From NCBI GenBank assembly GCA_950022295.1, contig OX465601.1:173231501-173295500 (forward strand): a stretch of DNA of 64,000 bases, given 5' to 3'. The position numbers and the translations under genes were made by a program. The first letter of the stretch is position 1; the number at the start of each line of letters is the position of its first letter. This stretch comes from Bromus sterilis. Its lineage: Eukaryota > Streptophyta > Magnoliopsida > Poales > Poaceae. The notes under the pieces are model-generated. The model made no database searches. It was given only the letters and a program-made list of their open reading frames with translations, and had not been told where the DNA came from. Below are positions 1-9,883 of the stretch, in pieces.

Positions 1-1017
1 ATGCGATCATTCGAGTGCTCGTTTCCAAGGAATTCCGAGCAGGGTTTTACTGGCCCACCGCCATGAAAAATGCGGAAGACATCATACGACGCTGCGTCGC
101 CTGCCAAAAATTCGCCAGCCGACCGCACGCTCCCGCCTCAGAGCTCAAGACAATCCCACTTTCTTGGCCGTTAGCCACATGGTGACTCAACATGGTGGGC
201 CCGCTAAAAAAAGCATCAAAAGGAGGACGAACTCACCTGCTGGTAGCAGTCGACAAGTTCACCAAGTGGATCGAAGCAGTACCAATCACCTGCTCCACAT
301 CCCTCACGGCAGTCAACTTTATCAAGTCAATCATCTTCAGGTTCGGGGTACCTCACAACATCATCACAGACAACGGCATGAACTTCATAGCAGCAGAATT
401 TCTGCGAGGAACTGGGAATCAAAATCAACTATACATCAGTCGCGCACCTGCAGTGTAATGGCCAGGTGGAAAAAGCTAATGGACTAGTATGCGGAGGGAT
501 CAAGAAAAGGCTCCTCGCACCACTTGAGCAGGCTGCAGGCAATTGGATAGAAGAACTCCCAGCTGTACTCTGGAGCCTGCGCACTACTCCAAATACTACG
601 ACCCAATATACACCTTTCTTCATGGTGTACGGAGCAGAGGCGGTACTACCACACGACCTCAAGTTTGGGGCACCCCGGATCCTAGGGTACGAGGAATAAG
701 AAGCGGAGGAAACACTACAAGATGACAAAGACACGACAAACGAAGCAAGGGACGCAGCCCTAGCAAAGTCAGAGGAATACCAGGATAAGCTGCGCACTTA
801 CCAAAGCAGCCGCCTGCGTACCAGAACTTTCAACAAGGGCGACCTTGTCCTACGGCTGATACAAGAGAAAGTTCACAAGCTTGCCCCCCAATGGGAAGGA
901 CCATTCATAGTCACATAAGTCCTAGGAGGTGGCGCCTATAGGCTGAAGAACCCGAAAACGGACGAGGACGTGGGAAACCCATGGAACGTAGAAAATCTGC
1001 GAATGTTCTACCCATAG
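1..1017 (+). pseudogene. T1 pol fragment: integrase core and C-terminal domain
   Basis: Decayed integrase of a Tat-type Gypsy. The C-x2-C end of its zinc finger (RRCVACQKF) is read near base 90-115. The catalytic core follows with D in the DMVG-equivalent strand (here LNMVG, so the first Asp reads Asn), ITDNGMNF for the second Asp near 365-385, and a GQVEKANG segment carrying the Glu near 465-480. The C-terminal part ends at MFYP with TAG at 1015-1017. Damage seen: an in-frame TGA about base 182, a one-base frameshift near 400 between the AAEF and CEELG segments, TAA near 697-699 and another TAA near 916. It cannot encode active integrase. Confidence 0.85.
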
Positions 1018-1096
1018 ACTCCACCGGTCGTGCATGACTGACAGCTCATGTAACCCTTCGACGCAAGAAAATAATGTTGCCCAAATATTTCTATCC

Positions 1097-1440
1097 AAAA
1101 AGCACTCGGGGGCTCGAGCAGAAACTCCCCCCCGAGAGACGCTATCGTCGCTAACGCGATCTTACTTAAAAGCACTCGGGGGCTCGAGCTCAAATTCCCC
1201 CCGAGAGACTCTATCGCCGCTAACCCGATATTACTTAAAAGCACTCGGGGGCTCGAGCACAAACTCCCCCCCGAGAGAAGTTATCGTCGCTAACGCGATT
1301 TTACTTAAAAGCACTGAGGAGCTCGAGCACAAACTCCCCCCCCCGAGAGACGCTATCGTCACTAACGCGATCTTACTTAAAAGCACTCGGGGGCTCGAGC
1401 ATAAACTCCCCCCGAGAGACGTTATCGTCGCGAAAAAACG
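1097..1440. repeat. about 70-bp tandem repeat, nearly 5 copies
   Basis: Successive units begin near 1097, 1167, 1236, 1306 and 1379. Each holds AGCACTCGGGGGCTCGAGC, a C-rich stretch, CGAGAGAC and a TATCGTCGCTAACGCGAT segment. The last unit is partial. The array lies just after the pol stop of T1. Each unit contains a G-rich CTCGGGGGCT core resembling the true PPT next to the 3' LTR at 5522-5534. Confidence 0.9.
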
Positions 1441-1663
1441 CCAAAGGACTCAACCAAGCAATGACGCCACCATCCAAGAGAATATTAGCCCAATATTACG
1501 CAGAGGATCAAGCACAAAGTTTCAGTTAAGGCACCAACCAGCTGAAATAAACCAAAGGTCACGACTACAACCACGTACGTCGACAAGTACTTTAAACTCG
1601 GATGAAGCACGAAGAGCTGACAACTTTTTAGTCTTCACCTGATCGCATGCGATCACCTAAAGA

Positions 1664-1810
1664 CTCGGGGGCTACTCCCATCGGAAGCGCTGCCGCGCAC
1701 CCGATACAAACTGCAGAAAGATCTTTAAGCCTACGCTCGACTCTGCGACTCGACCGCAGCCTCGTGGGCTACTCCCGTCGGGAGCGCTGCCGCACACCCG
1801 AAACAGCAAC
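1664..1810. repeat. two-copy direct repeat of about 45 bp in T1 3' region
   Basis: Two diverged copies of a CTACTCCCATCGG-type block followed by AGCGCTGCCGC and CACCCG lie about 96 bp apart (starting near 1671 and 1767). The first copy is preceded by ACTCGGGGGCTAC, which is also the sequence directly before the 3' LTR. Confidence 0.6.
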
Positions 1811-1828
1811 GACACTCGAAGGCCCTAA

Positions 1829-3210
1829 GAGCATCTCCAGCCGCGCCCCCAAGAGGCCCCCAGGACGCCTTTTTCTGCGCCGGGCGGACGAAATTCGCCC
1901 AGCAGCGCCCCCAAGAGTCCATTTAGCGCCGGATTGGGCCAAAAGTGGATCCGGCGATCCCAACCCAAACCCAGCGCCCTGGGGGTCTCTTGGGAGCGCC
2001 GGATGAAACAAAAAGACGCGTGGGGCCGCTCTGTCGGCGAGATAGGCCTTTCCCTCCCGCCGTTTTCTCCCCCTTCCCCCGCCATTTTCTCCGTCTCCCG
2101 CCATTTCCCCCAGATCTCCCCATGGCGCCGAAGAAGAAATACGAGGCCCCTCGCCACGTCGAGGGCACACCTGTGCCGCCCAAGAAGCCGAGGAAGCCGA
2201 GAGCGCCGCTACCAAGGCCGGAGGGCTTTACGGACGGCCAGTGGCTCGCCGACCAAACGCGGCGCCCTGTGTCGACGACCGAGCGCCGCAACCGCCTCTT
2301 CGTCCAACAATCCAGGAAGCTCCAGGAAGCCGTGGCGAAGGAGCTGAAGGAGACGGCAGACGCCGCGGTGGCGGCGAAGCGTGAGCTCCAGGAGACGCTC
2401 GCGCAGGCGGTGGCACCCAAGGAGGCAATTGCGGCCGCGGCGGCTCTTCGTCCCGCCAAGGGAAAAAAGAAGGCCAAGGCGGTGAAGGCTGTGGCGCCGG
2501 CTGCCGAGCGGCTGCAGTCGGCCATCAAGAAATGCATCGCCGACGCCGCAAGCAACGCCGCGATCAGGGAGGAGACGTCCAGGGCGAGGTGGGCCGAACT
2601 GTTGGGCAAGAAGGACGCCAAGAAGAGGAACACCGATCTCGCCTTCCTTTCGACAATGGCAACGATGGATTTGGGATCGGTGGACGCGCAGATGAGGGCC
2701 TGGCTCGTCTCCGAACGCGACAAGATCTTGCCCCAGATGGCGCCGCCACCGCCGCCGCCGCCATTTGTCACGTCGCCAGCGCCCCCCGCAGACCCGCCTG
2801 TGCTGTACGTGCCTGCCTCGCCCAAGAGCACACCGCCGACACCGGACACGCCGTCTATGCCGGTTGAGACATACGGCGAGCCGCTGGCTTCTGCGGTCGA
2901 CCTGGACGGCCCCCTTTGAGTGCTGCCGGCCGGCCGGCCTACTTTTTTTGTTCCCCGCGTAGATCACGCCGCTTGTGGCGCGTTTGATCGCCGAACCATG
3001 GCATGTTGATCGCCGAACTATGCTGTTTTTTGAAGCAGGAAGAAAACTATTTGAACTTGTGTGCGCGTCGCCGCTTTTCTTGGGTCCGCCCTTGGGGGCG
3101 CGGCTGGGGGGAACCTCGCCCCAAGAGCTATCGCCGCGCAAGTGCCCCCCAAGCGGCACTAAAAATAGCGCCGAAAGTAGTCTTGGGGGGCCGAACGGCT
3201 GGAGATGCTC
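1829..3210 (+). mobile_element. Non-autonomous PIF/Harbinger-like element
   Basis: A 1382-bp DNA transposon with inverted termini GAGCATCTCCAGCCG (left) and CGGCTGGAGATGCTC (right), flanked by the 3-bp duplication TAA at 1826-1828 and 3211-3213. TIR length and a 3-bp TWA-type duplication fit PIF/Harbinger. The subterminal sequence is rich in CCCCCAAGAG/CTCTTGGGGG motifs at both ends. No DDE transposase is present, so movement would need a helper. It interrupts the T1 3' region. It carries one long reading frame, described separately. Confidence 0.85.
2122..2919 (+). CDS. Harbinger-borne ORF, Lys/Ala-rich protein resembling a Harbinger ORF1 tail
   Basis: An intact 265-codon frame starting at ATG 2122 (MAPKKKYEAP), ending TGA 2917-2919. 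The frame is open upstream to 1945, but this ATG is preferred because the preceding 60 codons are GC-rich leader-like sequence. The N-terminal third is basic and proline-rich. A long Ala/Lys/Glu-rich helical, possibly coiled-coil segment follows (about residues 65-180). Then comes a block with RARWAELLGKKDAKKRNT and MDLGSVDAQMRAW that resembles the C-terminal tail of plant NAM-associated/Myb-like proteins encoded by Harbinger ORF1. A Pro-rich stretch of PPPPPPP type lies near the C-terminus. The Myb/SANT N-terminal domain expected of a full ORF1 is not seen. It may be a truncated ORF1 or a captured gene fragment; expression is unknown. Confidence 0.55.
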   Translation: MAPKKKYEAPRHVEGTPVPPKKPRKPRAPLPRPEGFTDGQWLADQTRRPVSTTERRNRLFVQQSRKLQEAVAKELKETADAAVAAKRELQETLAQAVAPKEAIAAAAALRPAKGKKKAKAVKAVAPAAERLQSAIKKCIADAASNAAIREETSRARWAELLGKKDAKKRNTDLAFLSTMATMDLGSVDAQMRAWLVSERDKILPQMAPPPPPPPFVTSPAPPADPPVLYVPASPKSTPPTPDTPSMPVETYGEPLASAVDLDGPL

Positions 3211-3213
3211 TAA

Positions 3214-3668
3214 GCAAAGTTTCTTGCTCGAAGAGTCAAAGAGAGCTCTCGGAGAAAAGTCAGTTAGCATCACAAAGGAGTCAGAGACAAAATTACGTCA
3301 CAAGTGTTCCAACATTGTTTGCATTCAATCATGAGCACAAAGGACTCGGATACATTAGATCGAAGGCAACTCTACTCACTAAAGGGAATTACCCAAGGAA
3401 TTACAACTTCTACATGTGTGCCAATGCTGGGATGATTGGTTCTAATGCAAAGGGCAACATCATAGACAAAGGAGTCGAAGCGGTCAGCTGGAGATGTCAA
3501 TAACATAACAAAAGGTGAAGCTATACTTATTTGTCAATGCTCCACCAGCTTCTTCTCCAGCTCCACCAGCTTCTTCTCCAGCTGCAGCTGCACGGCTTCT
3601 TCTCCGGCCGCACAGCTTCTTCTCTAGCTTGACCCGAGCTGCCGGCGAAGATGACGCCGCCGCCAGTT
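3214..3668. other. T1 non-coding 3' region after the Harbinger insertion
   Basis: No credible coding region on the plus strand. It holds a short tandem repeat at 3538-3622 (separate entry). Its right end would be the 3' flank of the antisense B3-like gene. Confidence 0.5.
3538..3622. repeat. about 21-bp tandem repeat (CTTCTTCTCCAGCTC core)
   Basis: About four diverged units of CCACCAGCTTCTTCTCCAGCT type. It lies just downstream of the antisense B3-like gene and would be in or near its 3' untranslated region. Confidence 0.7.
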
Positions 3669-4286
3669 CTACAAGGTTGCTTGGCACGCCTTCTTGATGG
3701 TTGGCTTGACGTCGAGGTCCTCTTTGGAGCTGATGGAAATAGCACCTCCACCCGAGGAGTCGCCAGAGGAGGAGGTCGACGAAGACGCAGGTGTAGGACT
3801 CCTCGACTTGCCAAAGCTGTCACAGCTCGACTCCTACAAGTGTGGATCCATGCTGTTGCCGCCCGAATCGAATGCACGGACGGTGACAGCGCTTTCGCCA
3901 TCGAAGCGGCAGCAGAGCATATCACCCTCGCGCAGATTCAAACGACGAGAAAACGAACTCCAACCAGACAAGAGGAAAATCAAGCGAGAACTATCAACCT
4001 CCGACTCAACGTAGGAAGGAGATTGACAGCCCCCCTGAAGACGAAGAAGCAAGCCATCCAAGCCAAGCTCGGAAACAATAGAAGAAAAGTCAGAAGGAAG
4101 AAGAATGTGAGTGGCGTTACGGCCACGAACGCGTAGAAGAAAATCGTAGCGCCAGAAGCCCGCCCCTAAGGAAGGAGAGGAAGGCACTGGCACTGCACCA
4201 CGATGGCCACCGCGGCAGGAGCGCGGAGGACGACCGCCACGGCCACGACGAACGCGGCCGCGGCCAGAACCTCGCTTGGGACCCAT
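3669..4286 (-). pseudogene. Antisense B3-domain-like gene carried by T1
   Basis: Minus-strand frame within the T1 pol-to-LTR spacer. The best start is ATG at 4286 (MGPKRGSGRG), about 80 bp after a TATA box. Residues 1-35 are a very basic Arg/Gly segment. Residues about 44-140 look like a plant B3 DNA-binding domain: LLPSDFSSIVSEL (62-74), a GW followed by SF (108-112), LREGD (118-122), then a CRFDG strand and VRAFD. A TAG at 3834-3836 ends the frame after 150 codons, but the same frame stays open beyond it with a Ser/Gly/Lys-rich tail to TAG at 3669-3671, so the first stop looks like a recent nonsense mutation. Tat elements are known to carry extra antisense genes (gene23 of maize Grande is the usual example). 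The B3 assignment is by eye; function is inferred as DNA binding only. Confidence 0.6.
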
Positions 4287-4366
4287 AGGAAGAAACAAAG
4301 GGAGAAGAAGCAACAGAGAAAGACGGACAGAGGAAGACGATGCTCTCAAACATGGAAAGAGAGGCC

Positions 4367-4374
4367 TATTTATA
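4367..4374 (-). promoter_or_regulatory. TATA box for the antisense B3-like gene
   Basis: Minus strand reads TATAAATA followed by GGCC. It lies about 80 bp before the ATG at 4286, leaving room for a transcription start near 4338 and a 5' leader of about 50 nt. It is opposite in direction to T1 transcription. Confidence 0.55.
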
Positions 4375-5521
4375 ATAGAGCCTCACAAATGCACCGAAGC
4401 TCAGACGACGGTGGCAATTAATTTAAAGACCGGACGATATGGATTCCGAAGCAAAGATGCTTTCCCACGGGAAGCACTGTGCGCGGGACGCGTCAAAACC
4501 TGCGCGTCTCCCACGCATGCATCGGTAAAGCAACAGGCGCCTGCCGCACGCCACAAGAAGCCATCATTATGACCGGTCATAAAGACGTGACGGTTCGCTG
4601 CAAGCACATCCTTGACCGCAATCTAGTACAAGGCATCGTTATCCTCCGCACAGGCAAGAAAAGAAAATAACAGCCACACAGGTTCATTTCTTAAACACAT
4701 TTTTTCAAATATATTTAACTCCCATCGGGAGTGCGTCTACCCAAAACCGAGTTTCGGGTGCTCACTCACCTACGAAGGAAATCTGCTCGAGTGATTACTC
4801 GCACCTATGAGAGTCTCCGGTGCTCCCTCACCCCGGCACAATGCAAGCGAAGCAGGCGCTCGCCAAAATCAAACGGTGCCAGAGTATCGGGTGCTCCCTC
4901 ACCCCGTGAGACAAAGCTACATTCGAGTGATTACTCGCGAGAACCCCTCGCCTGAGTACTCGAAAAAGCTCCGCGAGTGACTGACTGAACAACTCACTTG
5001 ATTGTTTATTCCAAGTGAGTGCATTTCTAATTAGGCTCCATGCCTCAATAAAACATACATTCCTGGTGACACGACACATTGTGCCTAGATGCCACGCAAG
5101 CTCAGCGTGTAGGTAAGACCCCACTGCGAAGATCGGCCGGGCTGGGACTTTCCGAAGAAGCGATTTCACTCCCAACCTTTCCATGCGCTACGCATGATAG
5201 AATAAGCCGGGCGGACGCGCCTAGGCTACGCACTTTACTGGCGGCAATTGATCACTGTAAGACCTGCAGCAGCATGACTTTTCCTAGACACCAGTGTTCC
5301 AAGCTCATGTCAAGGGGCGTGGGTTTGATTGGGCTACTGCGGTATTTGCCACTAGCGCAATTCACCAAGGCTCGACCAGTCAATTCCTTGGGCCCTTTAG
5401 CTTAGAATCCCTCAAAACAGGTTTTGTCATGGACACTAGACTGCCAGCGACCCACGGTTGTACCGCGCATACAAATGAAGACGGATCCGAGTCCCTGCGC
5501 GACTCTTCGAGTCCCCCAGGC
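4375..5521. other. T1 non-coding region before the PPT, with degenerate repeats
   Basis: No coding region supported. From about 4720 to 4960 it holds repeated blocks: CGGGTGCTC followed by CTCACC occurs three times, and CGAGTGATTACTCGC-type sequence twice. From 4960 to 5520 nothing was recognised. Confidence 0.5.
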
Positions 5522-5534
5522 ACTCGGGGGCTAC
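5522..5534 (+). promoter_or_regulatory. T1 polypurine tract region
   Basis: ACTCGGGGGCTAC lies immediately before the TG of the 3' LTR, the position of the plus-strand primer. The same string occurs near 1664 and, in altered form, in each unit of the 1097-1440 array. Confidence 0.65.
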
Positions 5535-5708
5535 TGACGAGGGGTTAACCCCACAAGTCCTGCGTATGGACCTACCCGGTGTACCTGAGGATGGAAGGGC
5601 CCACGAAGATATCGCCTGGGCTAGGCCTTGGCCCGCTAATTGGCACCGACGTTGGAGGCTACGACTCACAAGGAAGGTGCAAAGACCTGTCGTGCAAGGC
5701 AGGGTTAG
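5535..5708 (+). repeat. T1 3' LTR, first part
   Basis: Begins TGACGAGGGGTTAACCCC. Matches the reversed LTR at 37990-38441 up to a GGGTTAGGGTTAGG segment, where G1 inserted. The last five bases, GTTAG (5704-5708), are the left copy of the G1 TSD. Confidence 0.92.
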
Positions 5709-8700
5709 TGCAAGGCCCGATATGCGGTACTGTTTCAGATCCGAACGTTTCCTCCTGAACCCGAAGACGAAGCACATATCGGTCCCACCGCGACATATGA
5801 CGAAGTCATATATCCCGGATTTCAACATGATATCACAGCATTACAGATACAAGGATACAACATCTCATACAATCGGCATACAACTGCCTGAATACAATAC
5901 ATCAGCGGAAGACATACGTCTGGGTACAGGCTACAAACATATGCCTAATGGCAAAGGTAAAACAAACTATCCCGTAACCGCACAGGTCCAGGCTCTCCGC
6001 CGGGGACCCCTAGCTAGTCGTCGTCGAGTCTTCGCGAAGGCGTCCAGAAGAAGGATCGTCGAGCTCCACTGAAGTCCAAAGTCATCGCATAACGTGCGAG
6101 AAGAGAGAAGAAAGGGGTGAGCTATATCAACAATCAGATAACTAACTTCTCACCGTAAGGTGAGGAGGGGGAAGTGGTTGAGGTTGCAGCCGCACTAGCA
6201 ATATATGAGGTGGCTAACTTGCTAATCAGAGTAAGATAATAACCAAGCATTCGATGAGGAAGCGCCTCCAACAAGTCTTGCTATCCATCTACTTACGCAA
6301 ACATAACACCTATCCTATCCTTGTCCTCCCTTCATCGCCCGATGAAGAAGAAGAAGTCAAGGCACACACACGTTGTTCAAGTTTTAATTATAATTCAGTT
6401 GAAGTTATCTATGAACAGGACGTAGGTGTCAAGTCGTCCATAACCGCGGACACGGCTTTTCGAAAAGATTGAACCTTGCAGGGGTGTACCAACTTTCCAT
6501 TATAGACGTCGCATGTACGTCTGGTTTCCACTTGGCTGGGTAAGCGCCTGAAACTCCGGAACGTCAGAGTCCCTCTAACTAACAACGAACAAATCCGGGT
6601 GGTCCCCGGTGAGTCGACATCCAGCTCAGGAGCCGTCCGCGCTCTATATCTGTTCTCTACCGTCTGTCGCAGGTTTCGATAGCTGGTTAATTCTCTTATG
6701 AGACCGGTTCCTCAACAGAACAGGTTGGACCAACAGGGAACCATGTCCCCACTGGTCCGCATTGGCTTAAAAAGAATCTGTCAGGGGCCAACCGACAGAT
6801 ATAACAAGATTGGCAAATGGTAAATCAGCTTGGGCCACCACTACAAATGTTTGAAGCTAGGTAGGTAAGACAAGGGGATCCCATAACAACCCACACACGA
6901 TTAGGCACGCTCGTCAAGAAACCAATCCCGGAACTCGGGGCCTAGGTGAATCGAATGGAACAAAACGTCCGATGGATAGCCCGACCTTCCATCCTTCGTC
7001 AAATATAGTCAACGTTAATAATAATCATATCATCCACAACAATAATAATAATGTGATATCCCAGAACCAAGGAGTAACAGAGGTAACAGTTTAAAATAGC
7101 ATCCTAGCATGCATACTAAGCAGGGGCTGAGAAGCGAGCAAAGTAACATAGCAGTACAGGGTTTGCTGGGATGTGGAGGAACATGGCTGTTTGGGTTTCA
7201 TTTGGGACGCACGAATATAAGTGGTAGGATCAAACAATCGATCTATCCTAGAACTAGGCACGGTGAGCTGAAAGTTATAAGCATGATATATGCACCCCCT
7301 TAACTGATAAGAAGACCGGTGCCGAAGGTGAAGTTGATCGCACGCTCGCATCATCTCCGACGGTAACCCCAGTAGCACACAAGACGGCAAACACTGGAAA
7401 TCAAGCAACGGTTGCACACTATTACTACGGAGCACCACACGATCAAAAGGCATCGCACGACACGGCAACGCGGTACGGATCTATCGTCGAGAACGGTTAC
7501 TAGCAAGTTAAGTCGGGTATCGGCCACACACGACGAATACCGCATGTTGAGATATGGTTCAAGTTTTTTAGCTACAAGTGATCTACCAACGGTCATTAAC
7601 ATGGAAACTCAAGCAATCATGGCATAGCACACAAACATGGCAAAAGGTTAAGCACAAGGTAAACTACTTATCCTAGTCAAGTTAAGTGAGGTGCAACCCT
7701 AAACATGGCATGACACTAAGCACCACATGAGCATTTACAAGTTTATTACTGGTCTACCCTAAACCACATTTTAGGTTGGTTAACAACATCAAGAAATAGC
7801 ACCAACACACTCTACACGAAACTAATCAAGACACATGTAAGGCACACTCCAAACGGAGTTATGGTTGACAAGATACAAGCAAAACAAGTTATGCTCACAT
7901 GCTGTTAACATCAGCGAGCACACTGTAGAGCAATTAAACAACTAGCTACTGAATGCTAACATGCACCAAAATGATATGCAATGTAGTGGACATGGAAGGC
8001 AAGGCATGGAAAAAATGTGAAGAAAAAATAAACTATCTAATCTACTCACTTTAAATGGGGTAGAACCTATACATGGCAAACTATTACGGACCCCACGATA
8101 AAAATAGAATTTGGTACTGTTCTGCCCCTAAACATAATTTATATTTGTTATTAGCAAGCAAGAGCAGCATATTCACATCCTACACAAAATTGTAGGCAAG
8201 TTACATATATAAAACATTTTAATCGGAGTTACGGATAAAAAGTTATTAAGGAAACAGTTTACGATGGCACGCGATGTAAATGACAGCAAGCAGTATGTAA
8301 ACAAGGTCAAACATGGCAAACAACAACATTTTAATATTCTACGCGAAAAACGGAGCATCTTTGATGTAGAACTCGTCTCGATCCGACAACGGTTACAAAG
8401 ATACGGGCATCGCAAAATTACAATATAATCTGCCAATATAAATAACAGAAAAAAACTAATGCGTCTACCGGGCCGAAAACTACTGTTGGGCCTAAACAGG
8501 ATGGGCGCAGGATAGCTACCAAACACACACGGGCGTCACCTAGCATTGGGCCGAGCCCAACAAGATGTTGGTGCAGGAAAAAAAAGGAGAGGGGCGTGCT
8601 AACCCATGGGCCAAAGCCCAACAGCGGGTGGGCGGCGGTTAGGGGCATCTCGCCCTGGGCGAGGAATAATGCGCGTGCTAGGGACGACCGTGGGCCGCAG

Positions 8701-9883
8701 GAGGCGCGCCAGGCTGGGCCGTCGGTGCTGGATCTGGGCCTCAGGACGCTTGTGCTGGGCCAGTGCGGCGCGGGGCCCACACGAGAGCGCATCAAGCGGC
8801 CATCATCTCGGCTTCGTCTCGATCGGGAGGTTCCCGTCAACGGTGACTCCGGCGAGCGGCTAGATGGGCTCCGGCGAGGCTTGGGGGCGCAAGGGCGGGT
8901 GTGGCGTGGCGTGGCCGGACAACAGGCGGCAGATGGCGAGCTCCCGCGAGGAGGCCTCCATGGCGGGATGGCTGGAGGTCGGCGGCGGCGTGGCTTGAAG
9001 CTCGCTTGCGTTGGACCTGCGGGGAGAGGGAGGAGGTGAACCATGGGGGAAGCCAGAGAGGAGGGGCCCGACGAGGGGCTCCTCACCGGAGCAGGAGACG
9101 GGGTGGAGACCAGGCGGCGCCGGCGGTTGCTCACGGGGTGGCGGAGGCGCCAGATGGGCTTGGCGGGCCCGACAGCTGGATCTTGGGCCCGCGGGGCCCG
9201 TTCCTCCTGTGCTGGCTGTGGGAGGGGGAGGAGGTGACGTGGCGCCCTCTGGAGTCCTTGATCTGCCGATCCGAGGGCTAAAAATGACCCGGGTCTAGGG
9301 TTTCGGGGAGAGGGGGATCTGGGGGGTTGATTTGGGGCAACTGGAGGGGGGTGGCTGCAATTTTACATGAGGTAAACCCTAATTGGGTGGTGGGAGGCTG
9401 GTGGTTATTATATAGGGAAGGCTGGCTGGTCGGTTTACGCAAACGCCCTCGGTACCCCTCTCACGCGTCCGGTGATCGCGTTCTTGACTGCCGAGACTCC
9501 GTACGGACTCCGATTCCGACGAAATATTGACCCACGCGCTCAGCGCGTCGAGCCCGTCGATCGTACCTCACTGTGGTGACATTCCGACAACATTTTTCGG
9601 CGCCCCATAAAATAATTCATTTACTTAATAAACGGGGTTTTTCGTTCCGGTGGCGATGGCTGGTCCTGTGCCGGTTGCGACGGTGCTCGGGTGAAATCCC
9701 GATCTCCCAAAGTCGTGTGCCGTTGGGGAAAGGGGTCGGTCATGCATCCGATACGAGAATAAGGGGGGAAATTTTCACCGATTATTATTTCGGTGAAGCA
9801 AACACTGCAAACAATACAGGCAATCATCACAACAACGCAATAAACAAAAATTTTAATTGGGGTGGAATTTCCGGGCTGTTGCA
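5709..9883 (-). repeat. G1 3' LTR (4175 bp)
   Basis: On the plus strand it runs from TGCAAGGCCCGATATGC to CCGGGCTGTTGCA. A GC-rich block (about 8590-9300) and a minus-strand TATA lie at its right side. Long open frames in this block (such as minus 8418-9134) are low-complexity Pro/Arg/Ser frames without recognisable domains, so I do not call a gene. The first 2.8 kb are AT-rich with no coding signal. Confidence 0.92.
9407..9414 (-). promoter_or_regulatory. Probable TATA box, G1 3' LTR
   Basis: Minus strand reads CTATATAATAA about 470 bp from the LTR's 5' end (9883). The other LTR has CTATATAAGG at the same place (23281-23288), a cleaner TATA. This predicts a short U3 and a very long R-U5. 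Confidence 0.45.

Noticed and set aside
1097..1440. CRISPR-like array
   Set aside because: The units are contiguous tandem repeats of about 70 bp without distinct spacers, in a plant retrotransposon.
1969..3273. Long minus-strand frames opposite the Harbinger ORF (such as 2209-3273, 1923-2849)
   Set aside because: They are shadows of the GC-rich plus frame, with low-complexity Arg/Ser/Gly composition and no domain.
8418..9134. 238-codon minus frame in the G1 LTR
   Set aside because: Pro/Arg/Ser-rich GC-driven frame; the homologous stretch in the other LTR (22285-23315) is broken into different frames.
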